This document shows, one piece after another, positions 1-9,002 of a DNA stretch of 64,000 nucleotides. Position 1 is the first letter of the stretch. Each line of letters opens with the position of its first letter. Below the pieces are notes generated by a model. The model had not been told where the DNA came from. It was given only the letters and a program-made list of their open reading frames with translations, and did not search any database. The stretch is from Bacterioplanes sp965233665 (GTDB lineage Bacteria; Pseudomonadota; Gammaproteobacteria; Pseudomonadales; Oceanobacteraceae): assembly GCA_965233665.1 (NCBI GenBank), contig CBDDTG010000005.1, positions 1-64,000 on the forward strand. Direction: 5' to 3'. The translations under genes were made by a program, and so were the position numbers.

Positions 1-184
1 GCAAGCCGTCATGGCCAGTCGCGAGCACTATCAGCAGCGGTTAAGCGAAGCCGGCCAAGGTGACATCACCACGGAGATTCGCGTGCTGGAGCAGTTCTAT
101 TTTGCCGAAGCCGATCACCAGCAATATCTGGCGAAAAATCCGGGCGGTTATTGCGGATTGTCGGGCTGTAATGTCAGCTACTGA
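1..184 (+). CDS. msrA: Peptide methionine sulfoxide reductase MsrA, C-terminal end (partial)
   Basis: Only the last 60 residues are present; the gene enters from the left edge in the frame starting at base 2. The segment AEADHQQYLAKNPGGYCG matches the conserved MsrA C-terminus, where the tyrosine/histidine stretch and the NPGGYCG segment line the active site and carry a resolving cysteine. The family reduces methionine-S-sulfoxide in proteins using thioredoxin. A second cysteine occurs near the end (SGCNVSY). The catalytic GCFW motif lies outside the window. Confidence 0.85.
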   Translation, partial: QAVMASREHYQQRLSEAGQGDITTEIRVLEQFYFAEADHQQYLAKNPGGYCGLSGCNVSY

Positions 185-222
185 AGGTTATGCTTGTCAG
201 GACAATGACTTAGGACGAGGCA

Positions 223-960
223 ATGCGCGCGGTAGCCGTATTTCAGTTAAAAGGCGGGGTGGGTAAAACCACCAGTGCGGTTAATTTGGCGGCACTGGCT
301 GCCGCCGATGGTATTCCAACGCTGCTATGGGATTTGGACCCGCAAGGTGGAGCCACTTGGGCATTAGGAGCGCAATCGCAGAGCAAACAAAATAAGTTCT
401 GGGTGGGGGATCAGCCTCTTGGGCCTTTGATTCAAGAGACTCGCTGGCCGCACTTACATTTAATTGCCGCCGATTTGTCGTTGCGGAAATTTCAGCAAAG
501 CTTGGCTGGCAAAGCGGCTGCGCGAGACGCCATGAGTGATGCTTTGAGCCTGTTGTCTGAGCAATTTGGCTTGGTGTTGATTGACTGCCCACCGGCGCTG
601 ACGCCGCAAATGGAAGGCGTGCTGCGTGCGGTGGATCGTCTGCTGGTGCCAGTTCAGCCATCTGGGTTGTCCTTGCATGCTTATCAGCAATTGCGACAGC
701 AACTCGATTGGGTAAAAAACAAACAGTGGCTGCCATTTGTCACCATGCTGGATAAACGCAAACAGGCGCAGGTGCGTTGGGCGAGAGAGCAGGCGCCTGA
801 CTGTCGGGAATTACTGCCGACTTTTATTACCCATTCTGCCAGCGCTGAAAAAATGCTCGAGCTGCGCCAACCTATTGTCACGGCTTTGCCACAAGTCCCC
901 TTGTCTCGCAGCTACCGCGCTTTATGGCAACAGGTTAAACCGCGGCTGAACTTGCGTTAA
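223..960 (+). CDS. ParA/Soj-family ATPase
   Basis: A 245-residue protein with the deviant Walker A motif KGGVGKTT at residues 10-17, Walker A' DLDPQGGAT near 37-45 and a Walker B-like LVLIDCPP near 120, all typical of ParA/MinD ATPases. These proteins dimerise on ATP and bind DNA or membrane to position cargo. No parB-like gene lies beside it, so it is more likely an orphan ParA than the chromosome-segregation parA. The start follows a GGACGAGG ribosome site. The 3' end overlaps the convergent gene on the minus strand by 26 bases. Confidence 0.85.
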   Translation: MRAVAVFQLKGGVGKTTSAVNLAALAAADGIPTLLWDLDPQGGATWALGAQSQSKQNKFWVGDQPLGPLIQETRWPHLHLIAADLSLRKFQQSLAGKAAARDAMSDALSLLSEQFGLVLIDCPPALTPQMEGVLRAVDRLLVPVQPSGLSLHAYQQLRQQLDWVKNKQWLPFVTMLDKRKQAQVRWAREQAPDCRELLPTFITHSASAEKMLELRQPIVTALPQVPLSRSYRALWQQVKPRLNLR

Positions 961-1315
961 AACGCTTTGCTGCAGCACCAGGAAAAGCCAAATAGGCTGC
1001 CCAGGCAACGGCGGTGGCGTAGCGCAGGTTGAGCGTCAGTTCTGGGTGAGGGTTATTAAGAAACTCGCGTTGTGACGCTAGGCCGCGAATGCGACTGGCC
1101 AAATCGGGGTGGAAGGCCAAGTATTTGTCCCACAGGCGTACGTGCAGCGCGGCATCAATGGGATAAAGGCCCGGGTATTTATCATGGTCGCCGTGACGCT
1201 GATGGCGATAGGCGAGTGCCACCAACAGGTTTTCGCTGGCGCAACTGTGACAACCCAGCTGCTGTAACGTCGGCCTTACAATCAACTCGCGTAGCTCATC
1301 CAGCGTGAGGTCCAT
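935..1315 (-). CDS. Hypothetical protein, 126 aa
   Basis: I do not recognise the family. The protein is largely helical, with a pair of close cysteines (GCHSC, residues 21-25), a His-rich segment (YRHQRHGDHDKYPG) and an alanine-rich C-terminus. The start at 1315 has an AGGAG sequence upstream. It is convergent with and slightly overlaps the ParA-like gene, and is divergent from the TatD gene. Even amino-acid usage without frame breaks suggests a real gene, but no function can be given. Confidence 0.55.
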   Translation of the reverse strand: MDLTLDELRELIVRPTLQQLGCHSCASENLLVALAYRHQRHGDHDKYPGLYPIDAALHVRLWDKYLAFHPDLASRIRGLASQREFLNNPHPELTLNLRYATAVAWAAYLAFPGAAAKRFNASSAAV

Positions 1316-1416
1316 GGCGTGTGCTCTCCTGGCCAGTAGCGACGGACGCCAGTATCGATGGCGTTGAGGCGACTGGCAAGTTATTGACTCGAATCAGCCC
1401 GTTGATCGGAGTTTTT

Positions 1417-2219
1417 ATGCACAAATGGATCGATAGCCATTGCCACTTCGACTTTGATGCTTTTTCGCCGCAGCGCTTAAAGCACTGGCAATGGTGTCAG
1501 CAGCAAGGCGTGCACGCGTTGCTGATCCCGGGAATTACCTTGGCGCAGAGCCAGCGTTTGGCGAGTGTTTGTCGACACCAGCCTTGGTGGTGGAGCGTTG
1601 GTTTGCATCCTTATTTTATGTCTCAGCATCAGCCCGGGGATGTGGAGCAGCTGGCGGGCTTGATTCGTCCGGGCTGTGTGGCCATTGGTGAGTTCGGTCT
1701 GGATTTTGTTTTGGCGCAATCCGAAGCCGAGCGCGAAGTGCAGTGGCAATTATTCGATCAGCAGTTGGCGCTGGCACAGCAACTTAAACTGCCGGTGGTT
1801 TTGCACGTGCGCAAAGCCCACGACCAGGTTGCACAGCGCTTGCGTCAGCGTCAGTTCAGCTTTGGTGGCGTTGTGCATGCGTTTACTGGCAGTGAGCAAC
1901 AAGCCAAAGCCTACTTAGATTGTGGTTTGCATTTGGGGTTGGGTGGGCGTTTACGCATACCCGTGCACAGCGTTTGCGTCGCACGATAAAGGCGTTGCCA
2001 TTATCGGCATGGCTATTGGAAACAGACGCACCTGATATGGCGCCTGCCTTTGTAGAAAAGGGACTCGTACCCTCTAACTCACCGGCGATGATTCCCTTGT
2101 ACGGTCAAATGCTGGCGCATGCGTTGTCTTTGTCATTGGCTCAGGTTGCGGCACAGACGACAGACACTTTCGGCACTGTATTTGCGCAAAACCCATTTGA
2201 TATACCTCGATCAAATTAG
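1417..2219 (+). pseudogene. TatD-family metal-dependent deoxyribonuclease, frameshifted
   Basis: The first part reads MHKWIDSHCHFD with the family HxH metal ligands at H8 and H10, then IGEFGLD, VLHVRKAHD and HAFTGS. After GLHLGLGG (about base 1945) the frame shifts: the rest, with THTRAQRLRRTI, LETDAPD and the C-terminal FAQNPF, is in the +1 frame from about 1950. Adding one G to the GGG of GGTGGGCG would restore a 267-residue protein of normal TatD length. Both halves are well conserved, so this is either a single-base sequencing error or a very recent mutation. The start at 1417 is preceded by GGAG; the upstream in-frame extension to 1321 has no family similarity. Confidence 0.8.
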
Positions 2220-2327
2220 CGTTGCCATTTTTATACAAGGTTGTCACAAAAGAGCATCGGCGCTTGGTGCTGGGCCCTGATCCTACATAGTCTGGTTAAA
2301 GGCTTATACATAATAAGGAGACTGCCT

Positions 2328-2933
2328 ATGTTCGCCAATCACATGTTCGGCCTGCTATATCACCCCAGGGAGGAGTGGGACCAGATCAAGCGTGAACGGC
2401 CTGGGTCCATTACTCAGGTGTTTGTGCGCAATCTGCTGTTCCTGGCGTTAATTCCGCCGGTTTCTCTTGTGATCGGTACCACCCAAATGGGCTGGAGCAT
2501 TGCCGGTGGTGATGTGGTCAAGCTGACCATGAGCAGCGCCATTCCCATGGCCGTCGCCTTTTATTTCGCCTTGCTCGCAGGCGTCGCGTTTGTCTCTTAC
2601 TGCACCTTTTGGATGGAACGCACCTTCGGTGTCAGCGCCAGTTTTGAGCGCTGTCTGATTTTTACCATTTATACCTCGACGCCCATGTTCTTATCAGGCT
2701 TTATCGGTCTGGTGCCCATTTTATGGTTGGACGTATTGGTGGTATTAGCAGCGGCCAGTTACAGCATTTATTTGCTGTACAGCGGTATTCCCATCTTTAT
2801 GGACATACCGGAAGAGCGCGGGTTTATTTTTGCAAGCTCGATCGTCACTGTCGGCTTGTGCGCTTTGGTGGGCTGCATGGCCATTACTGTGATTCTTTGG
2901 GGCATGGGGATTGCGCCATCCTTCATTGGTTAG
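2328..2933 (+). CDS. Yip1-domain inner membrane protein
   Basis: A 201-residue protein with about five hydrophobic helices, beginning with a short cytoplasmic segment (LLYHPREEWDQIKRERP) typical of bacterial YIP1-domain proteins. Membrane segments fall near residues 30-50, 65-95, 110-155 and 165-195. The family has no defined enzymatic role. The ATG at 2328 is chosen because AAGGAG lies seven bases upstream; the frame is open back to 2241 but that extension looks non-coding. A strong terminator follows. Confidence 0.75.
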   Translation: MFANHMFGLLYHPREEWDQIKRERPGSITQVFVRNLLFLALIPPVSLVIGTTQMGWSIAGGDVVKLTMSSAIPMAVAFYFALLAGVAFVSYCTFWMERTFGVSASFERCLIFTIYTSTPMFLSGFIGLVPILWLDVLVVLAAASYSIYLLYSGIPIFMDIPEERGFIFASSIVTVGLCALVGCMAITVILWGMGIAPSFIG

Positions 2934-2950
2934 CAACGACTCAGCTGGAG

Positions 2951-2977
2951 TACCGCGCATGGCGCGGTATTTTTTTG
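2951..2977 (+). terminator. Rho-independent terminator after the Yip1 gene
   Basis: Perfect 8-bp stem TACCGCGC/GCGCGGTA with a 3-base loop at 2951-2969, followed directly by a T run. Confidence 0.9.
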
Positions 2978-3100
2978 TACGCTCGTAACTAATGAGCAAA
3001 CAGAAATACACTATGTATCTATTTGTAATAGTCTATTGATCAAAAATTCATCAGCATTTAGTCTTAGCCGCCTTTTTGATCACACGAGCGATAACAATAA

Positions 3101-4444
3101 ATGCGTGCATGGTGGAAAGTTTTTGTGGCTGGTTTGATAACCAGCACGGCGATGGCGGATATCAATCCTGCCGACGCCCAGCGTCTGGGGAAAAGCCTGA
3201 CCCCGGTAGGGGCAGAGATGATGGGTAATGGCGATGACATCCCAGCTTGGCGTGGTGGTTTGCCGAAAGATGAGGAGCATGAGCCGGGTACATTTCATGC
3301 TGATCCGTTTGTCGATGACAAGCCGAGATTTCGCATTACCGGCGATAATTGGCAGCAGCATGAGGCTCGTTTATCAGCCGGACAAATCGCACTGTTAAAG
3401 CGCTTTCCTAATTTTTATCTCGACGTGTATCCCACTCGGCGCAGTGCCTCTTACCCTGATTATGTCTACGACGCCATTAAGCAAAACGCTGTTCGCGCTG
3501 AGTTGCTGGAGTTTGGCTCGGGTGTTCGCAATGCCATGATGACCTCGCCGTTTCCACTGCCGCAGTCTGGGCAAGAAGTATTGTGGAACCATACTTTACG
3601 TTTTCGCGGCCATGCGATGCGCTTTGAAGCTGTAGCTACCTCCATCACCGAAGGCGGTGCGCGTATGGATGTGCTGCGCGACTATCAATATTACGTGCGT
3701 TACAGCGAAATAGGATTGCAGCCAGAAGAGTTGGATAACAAGATCTTCTTCCTTAAGCGCAAAACCCTGGCGCCGGGTCAAATGGCGGGCCGCATTACCT
3801 TAGTGCATGAAACTCTGGACCAAATCCGCTCGCCGCGTAAATCTTGGATTTATGTGCCTGGGCAGCGCCGCTTACGACGCACACCTGATTTGGCCTACGA
3901 CACTGCGGATGTGAATACCAACTCGATTCGCACCATTGACCAGGTGGACATGTTTAACGGTGCACCGGATTACTACGATTGGAAGTTGATCGGCAAGCAA
4001 GAATTATACGTGCCCTATAACGCCTATCGAGTTCATCAAAACGATCTTTCGTTGGACGACATCGTCGGCGATGACCATATCAATCCGCAGCTGCTGCGCT
4101 ACGAAGCGCATCGGGTGTGGGTGGTGGAGGCTGAGCTGCGCATTGGCTATCGCCATCGCTATGCAAAGCGCCGCTATTACGTCGATGAAGACTCTTGGTC
4201 TATTTTGTACGCGGAAGAGTACGATCAAGAAGGGCAGCTGTGGCAAGTAACAGAGGCACACACCATTAACTTTTACGATGTGCCGATGGTGTATCCGACT
4301 CTAGAAGTCACCTACGATCTGCAAAGCGGTCGCTATTACGCTGAGGGGCTGGATAACGAGCGGCCATCGACGGTGGACTTCAGTGAGCGCCTGACGCCGC
4401 GCGATTTTTCGACCAGTGCTGTGCGCCGTGAGGCCAAGCGCTGA
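3101..4444 (+). CDS. DUF1329-family exported protein (LolA/LolB-like fold)
   Basis: A 447-residue protein with a signal peptide (hydrophobic core near residues 6-18, likely cleavage after AMA at about 19) and the features of DUF1329 proteins: ADAQRLGKSLTPVGAE near the mature N-terminus, IPAWRGG, and the repeated YEAHRVWVVEAELR / GYRHRYAKRRYYVDEDSW region near residues 330-370. DUF1329 proteins are thought to share the lipoprotein-carrier fold and often sit near DUF1302 or RND genes; neither is beside it here. It probably acts in the periplasm or at the outer membrane. It stands alone after a terminator. Confidence 0.8.
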   Translation: MRAWWKVFVAGLITSTAMADINPADAQRLGKSLTPVGAEMMGNGDDIPAWRGGLPKDEEHEPGTFHADPFVDDKPRFRITGDNWQQHEARLSAGQIALLKRFPNFYLDVYPTRRSASYPDYVYDAIKQNAVRAELLEFGSGVRNAMMTSPFPLPQSGQEVLWNHTLRFRGHAMRFEAVATSITEGGARMDVLRDYQYYVRYSEIGLQPEELDNKIFFLKRKTLAPGQMAGRITLVHETLDQIRSPRKSWIYVPGQRRLRRTPDLAYDTADVNTNSIRTIDQVDMFNGAPDYYDWKLIGKQELYVPYNAYRVHQNDLSLDDIVGDDHINPQLLRYEAHRVWVVEAELRIGYRHRYAKRRYYVDEDSWSILYAEEYDQEGQLWQVTEAHTINFYDVPMVYPTLEVTYDLQSGRYYAEGLDNERPSTVDFSERLTPRDFSTSAVRREAKR

Positions 4445-4459
4445 GCTTAGCTTGCTCTA

Positions 4460-4524
4460 GGGTCTGAGTCAGAGCACTTGAATGGCGCACTGAACGCAGG
4501 TGCACTTCTGACTCAGAACACTGG
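4460..4524. repeat. Imperfect inverted repeat between two genes
   Basis: GTCTGAGTCAGAG (about 4461-4473) and CTTCTGACTCAGAAC (about 4505-4519) are inverted copies separated by about 30 bases. The right arm, as ACTTCTGACTCAGAACACTGG at 4504-4524, recurs with one mismatch at 54354-54374. This may be a transcription-stop hairpin or a small dispersed repeat. Confidence 0.5.
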
Positions 4525-4579
4525 CCTACAGCCGGCGCGGCGGGCATACTGCCGGCGCCACCCGTAGAGGAGTTGTCGT

Positions 4580-5638
4580 GTGCGCTGGCTATGGCTGAGC
4601 TGTTTATTAATAAGCCCACTGTTGTACGCAGCCAAGCTGCCGGAAAATTTTGAGCAACTTGACGCCGATGTTCAGGCCGTCATTCTCGAATATCTGTTTT
4701 TTTCTGAACAAGCCGATCAGGTGTGGGGGGATGATTTCGCCACCTCCGATCGCTATCGGCTGGTCAAATATCTCGATAATTATCACAGCCGTGTCACCAT
4801 CGACTTTGCTGGTGGCCGCATTCGCGTTGAGCAGCGCGGTGGCGAGCAGCCGGTAGCAGCGCTGCAACAGGCCATTGTGGCAACCTTATTGACCCCTGCT
4901 GATCCGAATCAAGTCGATCTCTACACCGCCGCCGATATGGGGCTGACCGGCAAGCCGTTTTTAGCCGGGCGGGTTAAGGACTTTGATGGTCAGGATATTC
5001 TCTATCGCTGGCGTGCCAATCGCTTTGCTGAGCAACTGCTAAGTCGCTCGCTGCAGCAGTCGGGCGGCCGTTACTGGGTGGATATTGCCATGGTCAATAA
5101 CTACCTCAATGCGGGGGCACGCCAGTATTGGCATCTGGTGCAGGCGGCGGCGCAGCGTTATCAGATATCGTCCGCATTGATCTTAGCCATCATGGAGACA
5201 GAGAGCAGCTTCAACCCAATGGCGGTATCGCCCGTGCGGGCGTATGGCTTGATGCAAGTGATGCGCAAAACGGCCGGTCGTGATGTATTCCAGCGTGTGT
5301 ATCGCCGCGACGATATGCCCAGTCGCAACTTTTTGTTTGATCCCGCCAATAATGTCGATGTTGGTACGGCCTACTTATCGATTTTGCGTGATGTGTACCT
5401 GAAGGACATTCGCGGTTGGCGCAAGCGTCAGTATTGCATGATTGCTTCTTACAATGGCGGTGCGGGAAACCTGTTTCGCACCTTCAGTCGTAGCCGCAAG
5501 CGAGCCATTGCGCGCATTAATGCGATGTCTGAGCAGCAAGTATTTAATACCATTGTTAATAGCCATCCCAGCGGCGAAACTCGACGCTATTTGCAGAAAG
5601 TGTCAAACAAACAACGAAAATACGCCGCATGGAACTGA
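4580..5638 (+). CDS. mltC: Membrane-bound lytic murein transglycosylase, MltC-like
   Basis: A 352-residue protein. The N-terminal region to about residue 170 resembles the DUF3393 domain of MltC. The C-terminal SLT domain has the catalytic-glutamate motif ETESSFNP (E208), then YGLMQV, the NVDVGTAYLS segment and the ASYNGG motif. It would cleave the glycan backbone to 1,6-anhydromuropeptides in the periplasm. A signal peptide is present (cleavage near YAA, residue 18), but I see no convincing lipobox, unlike E. coli MltC. The GTG start at 4580 is supported by AGAGGAG upstream. Its stop overlaps the next gene by 10 bases, implying co-translation. Confidence 0.85.
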   Translation: MRWLWLSCLLISPLLYAAKLPENFEQLDADVQAVILEYLFFSEQADQVWGDDFATSDRYRLVKYLDNYHSRVTIDFAGGRIRVEQRGGEQPVAALQQAIVATLLTPADPNQVDLYTAADMGLTGKPFLAGRVKDFDGQDILYRWRANRFAEQLLSRSLQQSGGRYWVDIAMVNNYLNAGARQYWHLVQAAAQRYQISSALILAIMETESSFNPMAVSPVRAYGLMQVMRKTAGRDVFQRVYRRDDMPSRNFLFDPANNVDVGTAYLSILRDVYLKDIRGWRKRQYCMIASYNGGAGNLFRTFSRSRKRAIARINAMSEQQVFNTIVNSHPSGETRRYLQKVSNKQRKYAAWN

Positions 5639-6294
5639 GCCTCTCTCACGCTTGGCAAAGGTTGCAGCAGCAACTCTGGTTGCCTGGCGCACAGCTTAAA
5701 ATCACGGCCATTCCAGCAACGGATATTCGATTAGCGCTGTTGTCGCTGTCAGACCCGCAGCTGAAATTGGACAGCCAGGCCATTCAGGCATGGTGGCAAA
5801 ATCTTCCCTACTGGGCGTTTGCCTGGGCAGGTGGTCAGGCCCTGGCGCGTTACTTACGGCAGCGGTCGCTGCATGGTAAAACGGTGCTCGACTTTGGTTG
5901 CGGCTCAGGTCTGGCGGGCATTGCTGCCGCCAAGGCGGGGGCACGTGTGTATGTGTTGGACTCAGATCCTCAAGCTTTGGCTGCCGCTGAGTTAAATGCG
6001 CAACTTAACCAAGTCGAGGTGATGCCTTTATCTTCCCTACAACAAGCACCGGATATTGATGTGGTGTTGGCCGCCGATGTGCTGTACGACATCAGCAGCA
6101 ATGTTGATTTGCGCACCTGGCTACAGCGAGTGCCCAGTTGGTTGCTGGCGGAAAGCGAGCACATCGTCGGTCGCTATCCGCAGTTGCCTAAGCTGCAGCG
6201 CTTGCAGCAAGACACTGTGTCGACCCTGCCGGTTCTGGGAGACTTTGATCAGCAAGTAGAAATATGCATCTATCGGTGTCAGGTCAATGACTGA
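5629..6294 (+). CDS. Class I SAM-dependent methyltransferase (ETFB lysine methyltransferase / Nnt1-like)
   Basis: A 221-residue protein with SAM motif I VLDFGCGSG at residues 86-94, an acidic residue ending motif II (VYVLDSD) and a later DVVLAADVLYD motif typical of the family 16 lysine/nicotinamide N-methyltransferase-like group. The preceding PYWAFAWAGGQALARYL matches the conserved segment before motif I in that group. Closest relatives methylate lysines on proteins such as electron-transfer flavoprotein beta; the target here is not established. It overlaps the transglycosylase gene by 10 bases. Confidence 0.75.
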   Translation: MELSLSHAWQRLQQQLWLPGAQLKITAIPATDIRLALLSLSDPQLKLDSQAIQAWWQNLPYWAFAWAGGQALARYLRQRSLHGKTVLDFGCGSGLAGIAAAKAGARVYVLDSDPQALAAAELNAQLNQVEVMPLSSLQQAPDIDVVLAADVLYDISSNVDLRTWLQRVPSWLLAESEHIVGRYPQLPKLQRLQQDTVSTLPVLGDFDQQVEICIYRCQVND

Positions 6295-6342
6295 CCGCGA
6301 ACAGCGGCTAAACTGAAGCTAAATCGGTAGAGGATCAGTTAC

Positions 6343-6798
6343 ATGAGCTACGCCACCGTAAAGGATGTATTGGAATACAGCCGCAAGCTGCACGAGCACG
6401 CCAGTAATCTGTATCAGCAATTGCGCGATCAGACCCAGCGAGATCGTGTGGACATGATGCTGAAGTTATTGTCTCAGCATGAAGATGGCCTAGCAGAGGC
6501 CATGGCGCGTATTTGCAGCAATACGGGCAAGCGGGTGTTGGATGAGTGGCATCAGTTTGAGCCGGGCTCTATCAGCGAGGCGTTGCATGAGTGTCGCGAG
6601 TGTCACCCAGATATGAGCGTTGACGAGTTGTCGTCGATTGCGCTTCGCATTGATGATTACCTGATTAATTTGTATCGACAAATGGCCAGTGAAGCGACCA
6701 GTGAGGCATCGCGGCAGTTGTTTGATGGCTTGGTGCAGCTGCAGGAAACTGAGAAAATTCGAACCGTGCGCGCGGCGTTATCAGTCAATGACTGGTAG
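6343..6798 (+). CDS. Small helical, ferritin-like hypothetical protein
   Basis: A 151-residue, almost entirely alpha-helical protein rich in His, Glu and Cys (ECRECHP near residue 85). The pattern of four long helices with Glu/His pairs (LLSQHEDGLAEA, LQETEKIRTVRAAL) is reminiscent of ferritin-like or rubrerythrin-like bundles, but the ligand spacing cannot be confirmed by eye. The ribosome site is GAGGATCAG. It is followed by a strong terminator. No function is assigned. Confidence 0.55.
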   Translation: MSYATVKDVLEYSRKLHEHASNLYQQLRDQTQRDRVDMMLKLLSQHEDGLAEAMARICSNTGKRVLDEWHQFEPGSISEALHECRECHPDMSVDELSSIALRIDDYLINLYRQMASEATSEASRQLFDGLVQLQETEKIRTVRAALSVNDW

Positions 6799-6817
6799 CG
6801 ACAACAGCAATAAAAAA

Positions 6818-6842
6818 GCAGAGCCTCGGCTCTGCTTTTTTA
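6818..6842. terminator. Bidirectional Rho-independent terminator
   Basis: Perfect 8-bp stem GCAGAGCC/GGCTCTGC (6818-6835), preceded by an A run and followed by a T run, so it can serve both the plus-strand gene and the convergent AraC gene. Confidence 0.9.
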
Positions 6843-6849
6843 TTGGGCG

Positions 6850-7899
6850 CTAACTGGCTTCCAGAATGCGTTCGCTGGGTTGGCTGTGCTGCCGTCGCCG
6901 GTAAGCGGCGGGGGTTTCTCCCGTCCACTGTTTAAAGGCACGTTCGAAGCCACGGCGATCAGAAAAGCCCAGCTCCATCGCCAGTTGTTGCACATCGGTG
7001 CTGGTGGTCGACAGCGCTTGGCGAGCTTTTTTCAGCCGCACGTCTTTAACCAAGGTCGAGAACTGACAGTCCTCTTCTTGCAAGCGGCGGGTCAGTGTGC
7101 GGCTACTGGTGCTGAGTAAGTCTGCCACGGCATCTTTGGTCATGGGCAGATTCTCTGGCCAGTGATGCAAGATGTAGAGAACTCGCCGGCTAAAGCTTTG
7201 GTAGTTAGTGAAGCGCTCCAGTGCCTGTTCCGCTTGCTCTCGCAGCTCATTAAACAAAGGTGGATTGCCGTAATAAAGCGGGCTGTCGATATGTTTGCTG
7301 CTGAAACTGATCCAGTTTTGTGACTGCTCAAACTGAACGGGCAAGCCAAAAAAGTCGTGTAGGCGCTGGCCATGGCTGGGCTCATTCGCGGTAAAGCCGA
7401 CGCCATTAAGGCGATAGTATTTTCCGCCTAACGCCCGGCCAAGTGCGTGAATGCCACTGGCAATCAGCTCAGCCCTAGCAGCGTTGCCGCTGCTGGTGCC
7501 AGGTGACACATAAAACACGACTTTAATCAGCTCATGGCCGGTGAAAATATCCGGCGCCCGAGAATCGCTGATGAGCGAGTAGTAGCGCCGCAAGATGGTT
7601 AGCGCTTCTCGTGCTGTTTGGCAATTGCTCAGCAAAAAGCCCAACAGCTCAAAGTTGCGAATGTCGAGCTGGCGACCAATCTGCATACCGATGGCGGAAT
7701 CATCCAGCCATTTGCACAGATGCTCTAACAGGCGATCAAATTGATGAATGGGAATACGCTGCCCTGGTGTGAGAATCAGGTCGGCATTCAGTTCAATGCT
7801 ACGGAGTAGCTCACTACCGGACAGCCCGCGGTTCTCTAGCGCATCAAATAATGGCTTGAGCACCGCCGTCGTCATGGAGGACGTTGGATGTGGACTCAT
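6850..7899 (-). CDS. AraC-family transcriptional regulator (OruR/Arabinose_bd type)
   Basis: A 349-residue protein. Residues about 15-200 form the long N-terminal ligand-sensing domain typical of the OruR/ArgR-like AraC subgroup (GLSGSELLRSIEL; IPIHQFDRLLEHLC; FFGLPVQFEQSQNWISFSSKHID). The C-terminal domain from about 245 carries two HTH units: LSTSSRTLTRRLQEE and the signature AMELGFSDRRGFERAFKQWTGETPAAYR. Members of this subgroup usually activate a neighbouring catabolic operon. Here the neighbours are tRNAs, so the target is unknown. Confidence 0.9.
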   Translation of the reverse strand: MSPHPTSSMTTAVLKPLFDALENRGLSGSELLRSIELNADLILTPGQRIPIHQFDRLLEHLCKWLDDSAIGMQIGRQLDIRNFELLGFLLSNCQTAREALTILRRYYSLISDSRAPDIFTGHELIKVVFYVSPGTSSGNAARAELIASGIHALGRALGGKYYRLNGVGFTANEPSHGQRLHDFFGLPVQFEQSQNWISFSSKHIDSPLYYGNPPLFNELREQAEQALERFTNYQSFSRRVLYILHHWPENLPMTKDAVADLLSTSSRTLTRRLQEEDCQFSTLVKDVRLKKARQALSTTSTDVQQLAMELGFSDRRGFERAFKQWTGETPAAYRRRQHSQPSERILEAS

Positions 7900-8156
7900 A
7901 GTGCTGCTTCTAGTTGTTTGTTGTTGTTATTTTCAGCGCCGCCAAATGCGAACGCAGTGAACAGATGGCTGGCTATGACCAACCTAGGCCAATAATTGAC
8001 ACACAAAGTGTGTAACATCGGCTCAATTCACCCTATGACCATAACCTATCACCACCTTGAGTCGCTGTGCTACCCGAAGCTCAGACTTTTTTCAGCATAA
8101 GATCGCGGGCTAACGGGCGTTTGATAAAAAAAACCAAAAGAAACAAGCAATTATGG
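7900..8156. other. Intergenic region with a 6-3-6 palindrome
   Basis: No gene is visible. At 7999-8013 there is a perfect palindrome ACACAC-AAA-GTGTGT, overlapping a TTGACA hexamer at 7996-8001 but without a matching -10 box on the plus strand. It could be an operator for the divergent AraC gene; this is only a positional inference. Confidence 0.35.
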
Positions 8157-8185
8157 TTGACACCCCAGGGAGTCTCACCTAATAT
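8157..8185 (+). promoter_or_regulatory. Sigma-70 promoter of the tRNA-fMet cluster
   Basis: TTGACA (8157-8162), 17-base spacer, TAATAT (8180-8185), then a GC-rich discriminator. Transcription would start a few bases before the first tRNA at 8199. This is the strongest consensus promoter in the window, as expected for a stable RNA. Confidence 0.85.
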
Positions 8186-8198
8186 GCGCAGCCTCAGA

Positions 8199-8275
<77 letters not shown>

Positions 8276-8321
8276 ACATCTTACTGCTCGAGTTGTTGTG
8301 TTGTCTGAGGTAAAAAAATGA

Positions 8322-8398
<77 letters not shown>

Positions 8399-8413
8399 TT
8401 TTTAAATAACATT

Positions 8414-8442
8414 AAAGGCTTGCTTTTATGCGGGCCTTTTTT
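8414..8442 (+). terminator. Terminator after tRNA-fMet copy 2
   Basis: A 10-bp stem AAAGGCTTGC/GCGGGCCTTT with a 6-base loop at 8414-8439 and a T run. Confidence 0.85.
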
Positions 8443-8559
8443 GTTTGCAGAGGCCTTTGTTGCGATCTTCGTTCATCGCAAGATAGCTTGGCCACAATAT
8501 CATCCCGTAACAAAGGATCTTTGCGCACGTTGTTACGGTTCTGATGGTATAAAAAATGA

Positions 8560-8636
<77 letters not shown>

Positions 8637-8649
8637 TTTTCCAAATCAA

Positions 8650-8671
8650 CCAGCTAAGGCTGGCCTTTTTT
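8650..8671 (+). terminator. Terminator after tRNA-fMet copy 3
   Basis: Stem CCAGC/GCTGG with a 4-base loop at 8650-8663, then CC and a T run. Confidence 0.75.
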
Positions 8672-8702
8672 GTTTCCGTCGATTTATGAGCGATTAATCG
8701 TC

Positions 8703-8742
8703 GAGCTGGGCGCCCCCGTTCGAATCCGGCCCCCGCAACCAT
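8703..8742 (+). pseudogene. 3' fragment of a tRNA-fMet gene
   Basis: The T-arm, acceptor 3' strand and CCA of the fMet tRNA are repeated exactly (about 8718-8741), preceded by a GAGCTGGGCGCCCCC segment instead of the tRNA 5' half. No folded tRNA is possible. This looks like a truncated fourth copy of the array. Confidence 0.8.
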
Positions 8743-8764
8743 TTTTGCTGATATAAAGAATCCT

Positions 8765-8797
8765 AAAGGCTCGCTACTCATCTAGCGGGCCTTTTTT
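8765..8797 (+). terminator. Terminator downstream of the tRNA-fMet fragment
   Basis: An 11-bp stem AAAGGCTCGCT/AGCGGGCCTTT with an 8-base loop at 8765-8794, followed by a T run. It resembles the terminator after copy 2, supporting an origin by tandem duplication. Confidence 0.8.
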
Positions 8798-8836
8798 ATT
8801 TCCGTCGAGCTACGGTTGTCGCAGGATGGCCTGCCC

Positions 8837-8872
8837 AGCTGGGCGCCCCCGTTGCGAACCCGCAGCTGCCAG
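8837..8872 (+). repeat. Second, more decayed tRNA-fMet-derived repeat
   Basis: CAGCTGGGCGCCCCCGTTGC followed by GAACCCGCAGC repeats the degenerate 8703-8740 segment with further changes. Together they form a decaying tail of the tRNA array. Confidence 0.6.
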
Positions 8873-9002
8873 TTAATTAGTTCATGGCTTGCTGTAAGGC
8901 GGAGCTTTTTAGCGTTTGCGAGTCGGCTGGCGACGATACTGTTGCAAGCTGCTTAGTGTGTTTTGCGGTACCCTGTGCGTTTTCGGCAAACATCTCGCAC
9001 CT